The position numbers and the translations under genes were made by a program. Below the pieces are notes generated by a model that worked only from the letters and a program-made list of their open reading frames with translations, did no database searches and was not told the origin of the DNA. Source: Glandiceps talaboti (taxonomy: Eukaryota; Hemichordata; Enteropneusta; Spengelidae). From it: a stretch of DNA of 64,000 bases. The DNA is taken from the NCBI RefSeq assembly GCF_964340395.1, contig NC_135562.1, positions 2,545,001-2,609,000 on the forward strand, given 5' to 3'. Positions 17,511-33,912 of the stretch are shown here, piece by piece (within the stretch, counting starts at the first letter, position 1; the number at the start of each line of letters is the position of its first letter).

Positions 17511-18259
17511 GTTAATCGAATCTATAGTCTCTTCAAGTCTGTGTATCTGAAAATAAATATGCAAACTATTTAGAGTGAGAAAAGTTGTTTTGTTGTTCTG
17601 TAGAATATATTATAATACGATTTTCGTACAAAGGCAATCACATTTCAAGAGTAAATTAAGAATTCGGTGAAATCATGAAAACTATACTAGAATACACCAT
17701 TGGGGTCATTTCCTCGAAACTTCTCAATATATCTCCAAACTTTGCCATCTAAAATGTGTTCTTGATAAAACAATTTGGTGTTTCGTCGACCTCTATTTCA
17801 AAAACTTTCACTTACTCTAGACATTTTTCTTAGGAATTCGAACATCATATGTTTATGTACAGCATATATGCAAACTGAGGTTTAGGCGACGAATATAGAC
17901 ACAACAACTATGTGTGCTTGAAAGTATACACTGAAATTTACCATGCAGTACTAATTTCGATTCTCTAATTGTTACTGACAAATTATATGGTATATTCTGG
18001 CATTTAAGTTTTTGTGTTTACATACAGCTACATTGTGTCATCAGACCGTTTTGTGAAAGAGTTACAGGAAATTTCAAGACTGTTTTTGTATGCTCTATGC
18101 CTTTCAACAAAAGGTTCAATCTGAATATTAAAGGAAAGAACCATTGTCCGCGGTAGTAATATTGAAAAAGGCAGCATATAATTTGAATCAGAAAGGGCTA
18201 TATGAGTAATTACTCACTTTGATGGGTAGATTTTTACCCTTTACCAATTGAGAACTCAC

Positions 18260-18277
18260 AGCAGCTTCCCTGGTAAT
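18260..18277 (-). other. 18-nt noncoding microexon, Cys-rich gene copy 1
   Basis: On the minus strand an acceptor CTTTCAG precedes, and a donor GTGAG follows, an 18-nt segment. Copy 2 keeps the 18-nt length and both sites at 21454-21471, with donor GTAAG. A first exon with donor GTAAG ends at 18504. Confidence 0.45.
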
Positions 18278-18918
18278 CTGAAAGTAGAGTCAATTGCATT
18301 TATCAACATTTTGTAAACATTTGGTGGACAGATTTATAGAATCATCGAACAAATCTAAACTTAGCCAGTGTTCGTTTGAAAACGTATTTCACAAAATACC
18401 ACCAAAGAACATCGTGTTCCAGACTTTGCTTCTGTACAATGAAACGGAACAGTTGAAGGAATATTTTAACTGAAAACATTGGATACCTAGAATTATGACT
18501 TACCAGGAAAATTATTTGAAGAGTAACAGTTTTGTAGAGAGTACGGTACGTGGATTACAAGTATGCCGATGTATGCCCTGGATGGGATTTTGCAGGACTG
18601 ATAAAGTATGTTAACCTCTACTTCACCAGGGTAATGGTATGGCACGATGTCACAGTGTGATTAATACAGTTACCTGTTGTTGGTTGATTGGTTGTTTTGA
18701 ATGTATTCATACAACAGTGAAACTAGACTGGTACGACCTCTGGATTTCTGTCCCAAAATAAGTCCCAGAAATGTATCAGCTATCACTATGTCATCACTCC
18801 ACGTACAGAAGCATCATGCCACGTCACCCTAGACGCTTAATAAACATATTCTTGTTTGGTGTGTATGTGGGCTTGCTTTATCCTTGTGTCTCCCCAGCTC
18901 CCTACACGCATGTACATT

Positions 18919-18983
18919 TTGTATGTATGTATGTATGTATGTATGTATGTATGTATGTATGTATGTATGTATGTATGTATGTA
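18919..18983. repeat. (TATG)n microsatellite between the duplication copies
   Basis: About 16 TATG units. The stretch 18811-19280 between the two duplication copies shows no other feature. Confidence 0.97.
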
Positions 18984-19989
18984 CGTTAGCAATAACTACA
19001 CTACCTTAAACGCCAGTGGATATACTGTTGAAAATGGATTGTTAGATATAACGAAATACTCTTAATAGTGTACACCCTGACGTGTATTTAATCATAGGGT
19101 GTTTAATTCATTCATGTCTTGTTAAATGTTTGTAGATTTACAAATAACATGGTAAACAAGATTGGGTCTTGCCACGTCTATGGTGACGAGGCATGATTGC
19201 TTGTGTCTATGGAGTGACGACATATTGATGGCTGATAAATTTCTGCGACTTATTTTAGGACACAACACAACCTGCATAACACAACTGCTAGACCCTTGGG
19301 CAATTCTGCTAACTTTTAAAAGCGACCTCTGGTGGCGTTAGCATACAGGTGAAGGTTTACCAGAGAGCTGCTTTTGTTTGGTCCCCTTATGAGCATACGA
19401 GCTTTGGTCCGAAGTCTTACAATACCACTAACTTGTCATACTATCAACATAAAACTTTAAATAAACTCTCACAAACAGATTGGTCTTAGTCAGAGTGGGG
19501 AGTGATAAGGTTACATTGGACTAGCATTATGTAAATATGTACTCATTCATCAGATAAACACTGGGCATATCATCCAGGCAAATATTATGTAAATGTCTAC
19601 AGTCGTGCAGATGAATATATCAAGGGCGTGGCTAAATTAACGCTCTGAGGACGAGAAAATCACAAACGGTTAGTGAGAAGTGAAGCAAAACACAGATCGC
19701 GATGTTCAGTAACTACTACATTTTCGTTGTGTGATCTGCAGTTATATAGGCACTGCCAGATAGTTGTCGAATTATATTACTTCGAGCCAATGTTATAAGA
19801 TTTTTTCTCCCTTCTGTATTTAATACATTTATATAAAACCTCCTCTAAAATAACTCCCAGTGGCAGTACAGTACAAACTAATCCAAATAATCATATCAAA
19901 GTAATTTATTCATTTCTGTCTGAACGTGTCTTTATTTTCATTTTAGTTACGATACATGTAGATGCAATCAACAAGCAATAGACATGTTG

Positions 19990-20275
19990 CCGGTTCCAAG
20001 ATGCATTGCGCGTCTCTCCATACGACGTCATGTATTGCGTACACGTTTGAAACCGTGGTTGCAAAGTGGTTGTCACCTGACCGTACTCTGGGTTCATCCG
20101 AAAAATCCCTCTCTATCATTGATGTTTACTCTTTGTTCTATAAAATCACTCGTAATCAAAGAGGTCATCATGTCTTTCCATCATTTCCTGAGAAAAATGT
20201 TATTTCAAACGTAATATAGAGACTAACTCTAACAACATAAAAGCCTTTCTCTCGCGCAATACATCTAGGAACTGG
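19990..20275. mobile_element. Inverted-repeat element inside duplication copy 2
   Basis: Counterpart of the element at 16817-17123. The left arm begins CCGGTTCCAAGATGCATTGC and the right arm is a slightly diverged complement. Confidence 0.45.
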
Positions 20276-20464
20276 AAAATCAACTATTTCCACATCAAAA
20301 ATAACTTCATTATAACATTTCATAAGTGTTTGGATTCAAGAATAGAATTGAATTGATCGGAGAGGTTGAAATAAGAATTTTACAATGTACTGTAAAGTAT
20401 TTAGCAATTATTCAAAGAAAGTGTCAAGTTATCATCACATTGCAAACTCTTTGTAAACACAATG

Positions 20465-20644
20465 CTAATGTGTACAAGTGGGACATGGAGCTGGCTCCGA
20501 ATAGTAGAGACAGAACTCTGGATATTGCAGTAAACACGTCCAATCACTGCACATGTCGAGAATTGTCAGGCAATCATTACATTCACTAAATTGTACCATT
20601 GACAGGTAGGCAACTAATATCACCAATATAACTTTTTTCCACAT
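20465..20644 (-). CDS. Small secreted cysteine-rich peptide, copy 2 (59 aa)
   Basis: This is an intact 59-codon ORF of exactly the same length as copy 1, also beginning MWKKV with a hydrophobic signal peptide (to about residue 19). All seven cysteines and their spacing are conserved. Against copy 1, 18 codons change the amino acid and only 4 are silent; the changes cluster between the cysteines, while the flanking 5'UTR and intron edge are nearly identical. The acceptor at 20680-20681, the 18-nt microexon 21454-21471 and a first-exon donor at 21679-21683 reproduce the gene structure of copy 1. The product is expected to be secreted; its function is unknown. The preserved frame after so many replacements argues against a pseudogene. 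Confidence 0.68.
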   Translation of the reverse strand: MWKKVILVILVAYLSMVQFSECNDCLTILDMCSDWTCLLQYPEFCLYYSEPAPCPTCTH

Positions 20645-21453
20645 GTTGATCGAATCTATAGTCTCTTCAAGTCTTGTATCTGAAAATAAATATGCAAACT
20701 ATAAAAGTTGTTTTGTTGTTCTTTAAAATATCTTATAACATGATTGTCTTACAGAGTCCATTAGGAATTCAGTGAAATCATGAAAACTAGTACACACCTT
20801 TGAGGTCATTTTCTCGATACTTCTCAATATATCTCCAAACTTTGCCATCTAAAATTTGTTCTTGATAGAACAATTTAGTGCTTCGTCGTCCCGTTTTCAA
20901 GGAAATCAGCATACGATTTAACTTTCCAATTGAATTAAGATTATACGATGGCCATTTTGCTTTGAAACAGTTTGATTTTTATATCATGTCGACCTCTATT
21001 TCACCTACTCTATACGTTTTTCGTAGGAATTCAATATTCTACGTTTACAACATATAATGAAAACGGAGTTTTGGGCGACAAATATAGAGACAACAAATGT
21101 GTGTACTTGTAAGTTTACAGCTAAATTTACTTTGCAGTACTAATTTGCAATTGTTACTGACAACTTTATATTGTATATCCAGGTTTTTATGTTTTTTGTC
21201 TTTATCTACAGCCATTAATTAGTACAATGTGACATATGGTCGTTTTGTGAAAGAGTTACAGGAAATTTCAAGACTGTTTTCGTATGCTCTATGCCTTTCT
21301 ACAAAAAGTTCACTTTGTATATTAAAGAAAAGAAACATTGTTCGCGGTATTAATATTGAAAAGGCAGCATATAATTTGAATCAGAAAGGGCTATATGAGT
21401 AATTACTCACTTTGATGGGTAGATTTTTCCCCCTTGACCAATTAAGAACTTAC

Positions 21454-21471
21454 AGCAGCTTCGCTGGTAAT
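21454..21471 (-). other. 18-nt noncoding microexon, Cys-rich gene copy 2
   Basis: Same 18-nt length as in copy 1, flanked by CTTTCAG and GTAAG on the minus strand. Confidence 0.45.
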
Positions 21472-22045
21472 CTGAAAGTAGAGTCAATTGCATTTATGAA
21501 CATTTTGTAAACATTTGGTGGACATATTTCTAGAATCAACGAACTTAGCCAGTGTTCGCTTGAAAATGTATTTAAAAAAATACCACCAAAGAACATCGTG
21601 TTCCAGTTCTGCTGTACAATGAAACGGAACAGTTGAAGAAATAGTTTAAGTGAAAACATTGGAAAACTACAATTATGACTTACCAGGAAAATTACTTGAA
21701 GAGTAACCAATTTGTGGAGAGTAAGATACGTGGATTACTCTGATGTATGCCCTGGATGGGGTATTGCAGAACTGATATGGAATTTTAACCCCTACTTCAC
21801 CAGGGTAATGGTATGGCACGATGTCACAGTGTCATTAATACAGGTACTTGCTGTTGGGTGATTGGTTGTTTGGAATGTATTCGTATTAAAAATAAAACTA
21901 GACTAACACGACTTCTGGGTTTTATGTCCTAAACTAAGTTGCTGAAATTTTCCATCCAAGAATATGTCATCTCTCTTTCCACGTACGTAAGCTTATTACA
22001 TTCACTGTCTTCTTTCTACTTTGTCATTAAAAGGTAAACTTCTAT

Positions 22046-24184
<2,139 letters not shown>

Positions 24185-24854
24185 CTGCACCGATGTAAGC
24201 GCCATCAGTGTTTAGATAGAAAGTATGCACATTACAACCGATTAGAGCCCATCCACTGTCACATGACACCGAGGCAGTGGCTCCCACTGCTCCACCACTT
24301 TTTGCACTCCATTTGGCTTTGCATTCTAGATTAGTAGCTGCACAACAAGCTGCGTAGGCCCAAACTCCTGAAGAAAAAAAACGTCATCGGCAACATTTGC
24401 TTAATGTAAGTAAGTAATTAGTAGGTATAAATTTCATACTTTATTCAGGTAAGTGAAAAATGAGCAACCTAGGGGGCTTTGTTGATACGCGCCAAAGATG
24501 AGTAATGGTAAAACCCTTAATCAACCATAACCATCATTTATGAAAAAGGAGGGGAATAATGGTGATTTTGATTGTTTTTTTTCTTCATATTTTGAGTCGC
24601 GTGCGTCACGTACGCTTGTGGTGATGGCCTCAGACGACCAGGGTATACTTCCAGTATTTTCTTTTGTTCGAACGCGTACAACTTAGCTTGTCCGTGTGTC
24701 CTTTTTCACTTCCTTGACGATATTATTCAAGTAATTCGTACGCTCGTGTTATCTTTAAGTGGACATTTTGTTTAATTGTTGTACTAAAATGTATTTTGTT
24801 ACATACCACCACCTCCATAACCGTTGAATCCATATTGTTGATAATGTCTGTCAA
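24185..24854 (-). CDS. PCSK9-type C-terminal cysteine-rich module, partial gene (two exons)
   Basis: Minus-strand exons 24854-24807 and 24367-24185 join in phase 1, giving GFNGYGGGGVWAYAACC across the junction. The second exon encodes about 60 residues with CC, a later single C, then CDSGWALIGC and GAYIG. In PCSK9 the C-terminal (V/CHRD) modules repeat the pattern C-x2-GW-x-L-x-GC followed by GAY, so the match is to that module type, which helps receptor binding at the cell surface in vertebrates. The donor after 24185 is intact (GTATTC), so the gene should continue toward lower coordinates, but no further module or protease-domain exon was found. The upstream limit of the first exon is set by an in-frame stop. 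It may be a fragment or pseudogene. Confidence 0.5.
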
Positions 24855-25339
24855 CTGGCCATCACTTGCTGAGTTGGGATGGGCACCGTCAAGATGTTGC
24901 CAGAAATAACTTGCTGTTGTCGGCAGCTTCTATTTTTTGACCGAACACCTGTCATACGTTAGTTGATACATGGATTATCAACTGTTAAGTCCCGACTGTT
25001 AATCGCCAACTCCACATAATTCTGCACTCATGTAATGACATCGACATGAGACATAGTAACATTATATTATCATTACGATTGTTGATTTTGTGTCTTCTAA
25101 ATTGACAATGAAATTAAAACGGAAACTGTTATGACAGAAAATACATGTGGGTGATATAAGGTTCTAACGAGGGTAACCCTCAACATTTACCTGTGAAGGT
25201 GATAAGGACACGTAGAATGAGTGTTGCACAAACCTACATGTATATCGTACATTAGTAAAAGTGCTGGTACTTATATATTTGCATATGTCAATGAAGTGAC
25301 CCTCAATGTTTGAATAATAATATTATGTGAGGACACTGC

Positions 25340-25342
<3 letters not shown>

Positions 25343-25427
<85 letters not shown>
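25343..25427. repeat. (GT)n-(GC)n-(GT)n microsatellite
   Basis: GT units flank a central GCGCGCGCGCGCG. Alternating purine-pyrimidine sequence over about 85 bp, with Z-DNA potential. Confidence 0.95.
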
Positions 25428-27882
25428 GGGGGGTGAAAGTTTGTCAGCAAACGTGGAAACTGAAATGGCTTCAAAACATCTTTACAGTCCACGTCATGTT
25501 AGTGTTCACAGGATCTGTTTTCTAAACCACACAGAAACCAATAAGAAACTAGACAAGCTAAGATAAACTTATACTTTAAGATAACAAAATTGAATGAATA
25601 CAGTGCCTTGCGATGGTTTATGTAAATGATATGATATATTAATGTACTACCACCATACAAACATCAAATGCAGACATCAACATATTGTGCCAGCATGTCT
25701 GCGTCTAGTTACAGTATGTTTAAATAATAATTGCTATTTTCATTCAGACGAAAATGGTTGCAAGGAATTCAGATCTTGCTAGCTTAAAGTGTAGAATATG
25801 TAGTTTCGTCTTCATTTCTGCGTGCTTGTATCAAACATGGCAAGTGAACACCAACGTGAAATGGGCTGTATCAATCTAACTATTTTACTCCATTTTTGCA
25901 CGTATGTGTTGCATACAAATATCTGAAGGAAATTAATTAATGGGGTTATTCTATTCAGTTGCTATGGAAACTACAAAACGAATCCAAACAAAATCAATCA
26001 ATATAGACATGTGTAGGAATATTGTTTACATATATATGCTATAAAGGGAAATGACTTTGGACCCATGGTGCTAAACTCAATATACAACTGCCCGACATCG
26101 AAGCATTGGCGAACGGAACCTGCTACAAACAAACAGGGAAATTAAACATCTGAATTAGATTGATAACACTTGGCACAGCATGTTGGAAGTACAGAGACTT
26201 GTATTACATTCCAATATTTGATAAGAACAGTTGTATGGCCTGTTTACATAATAGTTCATGTTCACAAACAAATGTGAAGTTCCCCAGTCATTTCGTGTAC
26301 ACAAAAGCACCAATCTGTTCTTATCAACCCATGAAATGTAATACTAGTCTTTGTTATTCCAACATGTTGCGTCAAATGTTATTAATCCAATTCAGTTGTT
26401 TACTTTCCCTGTTTGGAACAGGTTCCATCGAACAATGCTTCAATACCGGCAGTTGTGATCTCTGCCACATCAAATCGGTATTTTAGTCGTCCATTCATTA
26501 CATGTGCAGGTATTTTAACTGAAGCTGCTTAATACAGGATAAAATAAGTATATTGACAACAAAATTAAAAATGCAGGTCGTAAAAATTACATGTATATGT
26601 CTGTGATGAACCTTACCTTTTACATATCATTTTCCAATATATTCTTCAGCCGGGAAATAAGAATACCTTGTCACCCGTTGTAACATAATTCGTGGGGCAA
26701 AAGTATTTTCCGGTTGAATGAAGAAAAATGTATTTATATCCTCAGATATAATTAATGAGAAATCTTGGAATTGATCCGATTTCATTGAATGACAAGTTTT
26801 TGAATGCATTTAAATATACTACATTTATATCCTGTTTGTGAAATAAGCTTATACACCAACGTACACACCTGTACCAACAGACATGTTCCAAATTTACCAA
26901 ATTTACCCTGTAACAGAAGCCACAGACTATTTTGAGAATGTAACTTTTACTGTGTATATATGACAGGTGATGCGATATAAGAAGTGTGGCGATTGTGGAC
27001 AATGAATGATTTGGAACATCTTGACCTCCTTGCAGCGCGGCTACGAACAATGTCGACGAAACTGAATTGCCCATAATTCATATTACGATATGCGAATTAA
27101 AATATTGATCAAATTATCCATCCACAAAGGCCCCCTATATATGAAAAATATAAAAGGACTGAACATACTAATGGTTCAATGTATTTACCATTTTTTTCAA
27201 CAAACACAAACATCGGTTACACATACTGACAGAAATATTAGTATTTGATAAAACGAGGTCATATTCAAGAATTTGAGGGAGGGCCACAATGTTGAACACG
27301 GAATCGGAGAAGTGTCAAAATTTATGTTACAGAACACGATTGACACCCCCCGCCTCCCTTTTGTAATTACCGAAGCCTCCTTAACTTTAACCACATTTTA
27401 AGATGCCATTATAAGGATTTAACTTGAGTGCCATCGTCAGGAAATCGTGATGGCTTAAAGAGACGATTTATAAATAGGAGATATATGAAATAATTTATTG
27501 TTTATAATAATATATAGTATTCGGAAAAAGATACAACGTGTTATCCAATTTTGGCGTTGTCTTATTTTTGACACATTTTTTCTAATCCAGTGGATATTAC
27601 ATTTAAAAGTTGGCAACTTGTATACCCATTTGGGTGCAATTTAGTTTATAGAGATAGCCGTACTAATACTGCCGAACCCACAATTGAACTGTCGAGTAAA
27701 TATGATAATGATGGAGATCATATCTATGATATGTATTTTGTGCTGTACAATACTAATTGTGATTGTATTATATGTAATGTAAGTTATATAGTGCCAGTAC
27801 AATTGACTATATCGTTTGCAACTAATTCTAGACTACACTGTTGACTATCATTTGAAAATAATTGTAGACCATATTGCTGATA

Positions 27883-27894
27883 TGTATGTATGTA

Positions 27895-27931
<37 letters not shown>

Positions 27932-28103
27932 TATGTGTGGTATGTGTCTGTGTGTGTGGTATATGGGTGTATGGTGTGTGTGTGGTATGTGTGTGTATGT
28001 GTGTATGTGGTATGTCTGTGGTATGTGGTGTGTGTGTGTGTGTGTGTGTATGTGTGTGTGTGTGTGTGTGTGTGGTATATGTATGTGTGGTGTGTGTGTG
28101 GAG
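27883..28103. repeat. Imperfect (GT)n/GTAT/GGTAT tract
   Basis: GT dinucleotides interrupted by TATG and GGTATG motifs over about 220 bp. Confidence 0.93.
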
Positions 28104-28851
28104 GGAGTCTTGAATAAATATTTTTTTGAATTGCTACCATTTCAGAGATTCTTTTATTGTTGCATTATTCAAATATCATTTCTAAAATTATTCAATCATG
28201 CTATATGTTGGTCCATTTACAGTTTATAAACTTGACAATAAATACAACAAATCAAACATCTAATACAAGACAATTAGCGTAATAGAGTTTAAAGATTATT
28301 TCTACAAAAAAATCCTAAAGTGATCATTTTAACCTGAATGTTGTGTCTACTTAAACATTCTGCATATCATGATTCATCGATGTGAACAAAATCATCATTG
28401 AAAGAGTATTTTGTTATAAAATTATGAAGTTAAAAAATGTCTCCCTTGACAATAATAATGTGCGCTCACTCTGACGTTGTTTCACGTTCTTGGTTGATTT
28501 CAATCTAGACTATTAATACTAATGACTGTTACAGTAGAATGTAGATCTGGAATGTTCTGATACCGTTCACACAGTGTATATACATACATGTACGTATACA
28601 GAGAAAAAGCGTTGACTTTGGATGGCACGTCAAACTCGCATGTGACACTGAAAAACAAAATAGCCTGAAAAATTGAACGTTGTAGGCGCTAGTTCGATAG
28701 CTGCAATCAACATCATCATATGTAGGAAGACTATGTTTAGAAGAGCTTTTACAGCGTCTGAACTTTCCGTTTATGACACCTGACTATTATATTGGGTCTG
28801 GATATAATACCTTTCAATGATTTTTTGTGAAAACTGACATCTGTGTACCAA

Positions 28852-30979
<2,128 letters not shown>

Positions 30980-31038
30980 CTCAGATAATAGTAATGTTTA
31001 AAGGTACTGAAAGTAATAAAGAAAAAAAAGACATTTAT

Positions 31039-31042
<4 letters not shown>

Positions 31043-31112
<70 letters not shown>
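31043..31112. repeat. (TG)n microsatellite
   Basis: About 35 TG units just upstream of the gene D coding start. Confidence 0.98.
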
Positions 31113-31113
<1 letters not shown>

Positions 31114-31388
31114 ACGGTGTGTGTGTTGTCAAGTATTTTGATTGGTCTGGATAATTGCAATTGGGATATTGAATATCTCATCGAATCATTGTATTGCTAC
31201 CAATATGACATCGAGTATTTAAAACGTTACTAAGTCTTGAAAACTAGTAAAGATTTGGTTGTTGAATGTAAAGTGATGTTTCGTTCAGAAGACTGGGTAC
31301 ATATTTGTTTGTGTTGAATGCGTACAAATGTGTCTATGTATATGTCCTCTCTGCCTGCTTGTGTCTTGTCTTTCTGCATTCCTGTCTG

Positions 31389-31628
<240 letters not shown>

Positions 31629-32621
31629 GTCTATGATTGAAGACTGCATCAAATCCTGATTTGTTCCTGATGATATAAGCTGGCACTTAAACTATAAACA
31701 TTAAGTGTTCTCTCTCGTAGATCTGAGTTTGATTCACGTTGTCAAATGGTAGACGTATGAGTCGTGTACGTGATATATATTTCAAGTGTTTACTCAACAA
31801 GATGATAAATAGAACAATATGACATTTATTTATTGTGACGTAGCAACGATAGTGAGAGACTTTAAACTCTGATAATTCATAACAGTATAAAATCAATACA
31901 GATAAGACTGCAATTGAGGAAACGGAAAAGAACATCGAATTGAAACTTTTTTTTTCGAACATAAAAAATTGTAACAATTAGGTCTTGTACAATGACGACC
32001 AACCAATTTAACTGCTGCTTGCTCCAAAATTGTGTTTATATACTTATAGTTCGACATTTATCCATAGTTACAGACTGTGCCAGGGTACCTCTGAGTCAAC
32101 TTGAGTTCCTGATCTGACCGTTTATGACTTCCAAATTTACTGTCTCACAGCTTAAAGTGTAACCATGATACTCACCTGTTGTACTCTGGAATCTGTAAAA
32201 TAGGATGAACAGTGATATCAAGGCAAGCGGTTTTATGGAGGTCCGAGTCGTGGGTTGTTCTGTTATGTACAGGTGTCGGTAGAGTGTACGTGCGTCGTCG
32301 TGGTCTATCGGGGGAATGCACCTATTATCAAGTATCTCAAGTTGAAATGATTGACCCAGACTTCTTCCTTGAAGTCTGGTGTCAATTAACAGTAACGACC
32401 AAGTGCTTATATTGCAATATGATGTAGTAGGTGTGGCGTCCCCCGGTAACACTTATTTTGGCAGTAATTCATTGCATATATGCCGTTATGTGAGTAATCT
32501 AGCAAATAGAAACCATGGCATATGTTCATAAATCAAGGAGGCGGCTCTAACTACTTGACGCGTTTAAATCAATAAATAGTGTAGTTGTCAGTTACAATGG
32601 TTGGTAGAACGATGTGTTTAA

Positions 32622-32705
32622 CGGCTCTCTCTCTCTCTCGCTCCCCCTCCCCCCCCCTCTCTCTCTCTGTCTCTCTCTCTTTCTCTCTCTCCCCCTCTCT
32701 CATTC
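32622..32705. repeat. Imperfect (CT)n pyrimidine tract
   Basis: CT repeats broken by CCCC and single G or T bases; an all-pyrimidine stretch. Confidence 0.92.
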
Positions 32706-33139
32706 TTTGTATCTCTAGCTCACTAATGCATCGCAAAACAACATACCAGCTCCCCACACAACCATACATACGCAGATGTAATAGTATATATATTCATGCA
32801 AGCACGCACTCACACAGACATACGACACACGCACATACACATGTACACACACACGGTCACATACACACACAACCTATTCACATGACAATCGTGTAACTAA
32901 ATTTATATAAAATCATGCGTTTTAGAAGCTGACACATATTGTTATCACGCCATCATAAGTCACATTCAACTATGATGTGTATTGACTATTGTTTTATCCG
33001 ATACAATGCATATTAAGATTTGATATGTGATTGATGTCCTTTCATACCAGTCAAGACATTGGTACAACAACAACAACAACAACGACAATAATTAATGCTA
33101 TACCAGTAAAGCGCATTGAAAATCAATCATACATGACTT

Positions 33140-33140
<1 letters not shown>

Positions 33141-33190
<50 letters not shown>

Positions 33191-33295
33191 GCACTCACTC
33201 ACACACAAACACAAACACACACACACACATACATACATACATACATACATACATACATACCCACATACATACATACATACATACATACATACATA

Positions 33296-33375
<80 letters not shown>

Positions 33376-33912
33376 TACATACATACATACATACATACAT
33401 ACATACATACATACATACATTCATACATACATACATACATACATACATACATACATACATACATACATACATACATACATACATACATACATACATACAT
33501 TCATACATACATACATACATACATACATACATACATACATACATACATTCATACATACATACATACATACATACATACATACATACATACATACATACAT
33601 ACATACATACATACATACATACATACATACATACATACATACATACATTCATACATACATACATACATACATACATACATACATACATACATACATACAT
33701 ACATACATACATACATACATACATACATACATACATACATACATACATACATACATTCATACATACATACATACATACATACATACATACATTCATACAT
33801 ACATACATACATACATACATACATACATACATACATACATACATACATACATACATACATACATACATACATACATACATACATACATACATACATACAT
33901 ACATACATACAT
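33141..33912. repeat. Large (CA)n/(CATA)n/(GCAC)n array
   Basis: CA, CATA and GCAC blocks followed by more than 500 bp of CATA, punctuated at irregular spacing by single CATT units. The 268-residue minus-strand ORF is an artefact of the 4-bp period. Confidence 0.97.

Larger units (their letters stand above)
16147..18810. repeat. Segmental duplication, copy 1
   Basis: Aligns along its length with 19281-21995 in direct orientation, including long nearly identical noncoding stretches such as 18040-18240 against 21240-21420. It contains the first Cys-rich peptide gene. A short related piece near 15170-15210 may be an older remnant. Confidence 0.85.
19281..21995. repeat. Segmental duplication, copy 2
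   Basis: Direct repeat of 16147-18810 with small insertions and deletions (for example extra sequence at 20880-21000 and at the left end). It carries the second Cys-rich peptide gene in the same orientation. Confidence 0.85.
24855..28851. other. Gene-poor stretch between the PCSK9-type exons and LITAF-like gene D
   Basis: No exon supported. It holds a GT/GC tract (25343-25427) and a GT-rich tract (27883-28103). ORFs at 26160-26486 (plus) and 26742-27074 (minus) have no recognisable domain. Confidence 0.5.

Noticed and set aside
26160-26486. 108-residue plus-strand ORF with scattered cysteines
   Set aside because: No signal peptide, no regular Cys pattern, no splice support and base composition like the surrounding noncoding DNA.
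26742-27074. 110-residue minus-strand ORF starting MGNSVSS
   Set aside because: The N-terminus looks myristoylation-like, but the remainder has no domain and reads like random AT-rich translation.
32096-32452. 118-residue minus-strand ORF upstream of LITAF-like gene D
   Set aside because: No family resemblance; a GTGAG donor inside it suggests at most a noncoding 5' exon.
33098-33904. 268-residue MYVC-repeat ORF on the minus strand
   Set aside because: Pure product of the CATA/CA microsatellite; a 4-bp period without a stop is open in several frames at once.
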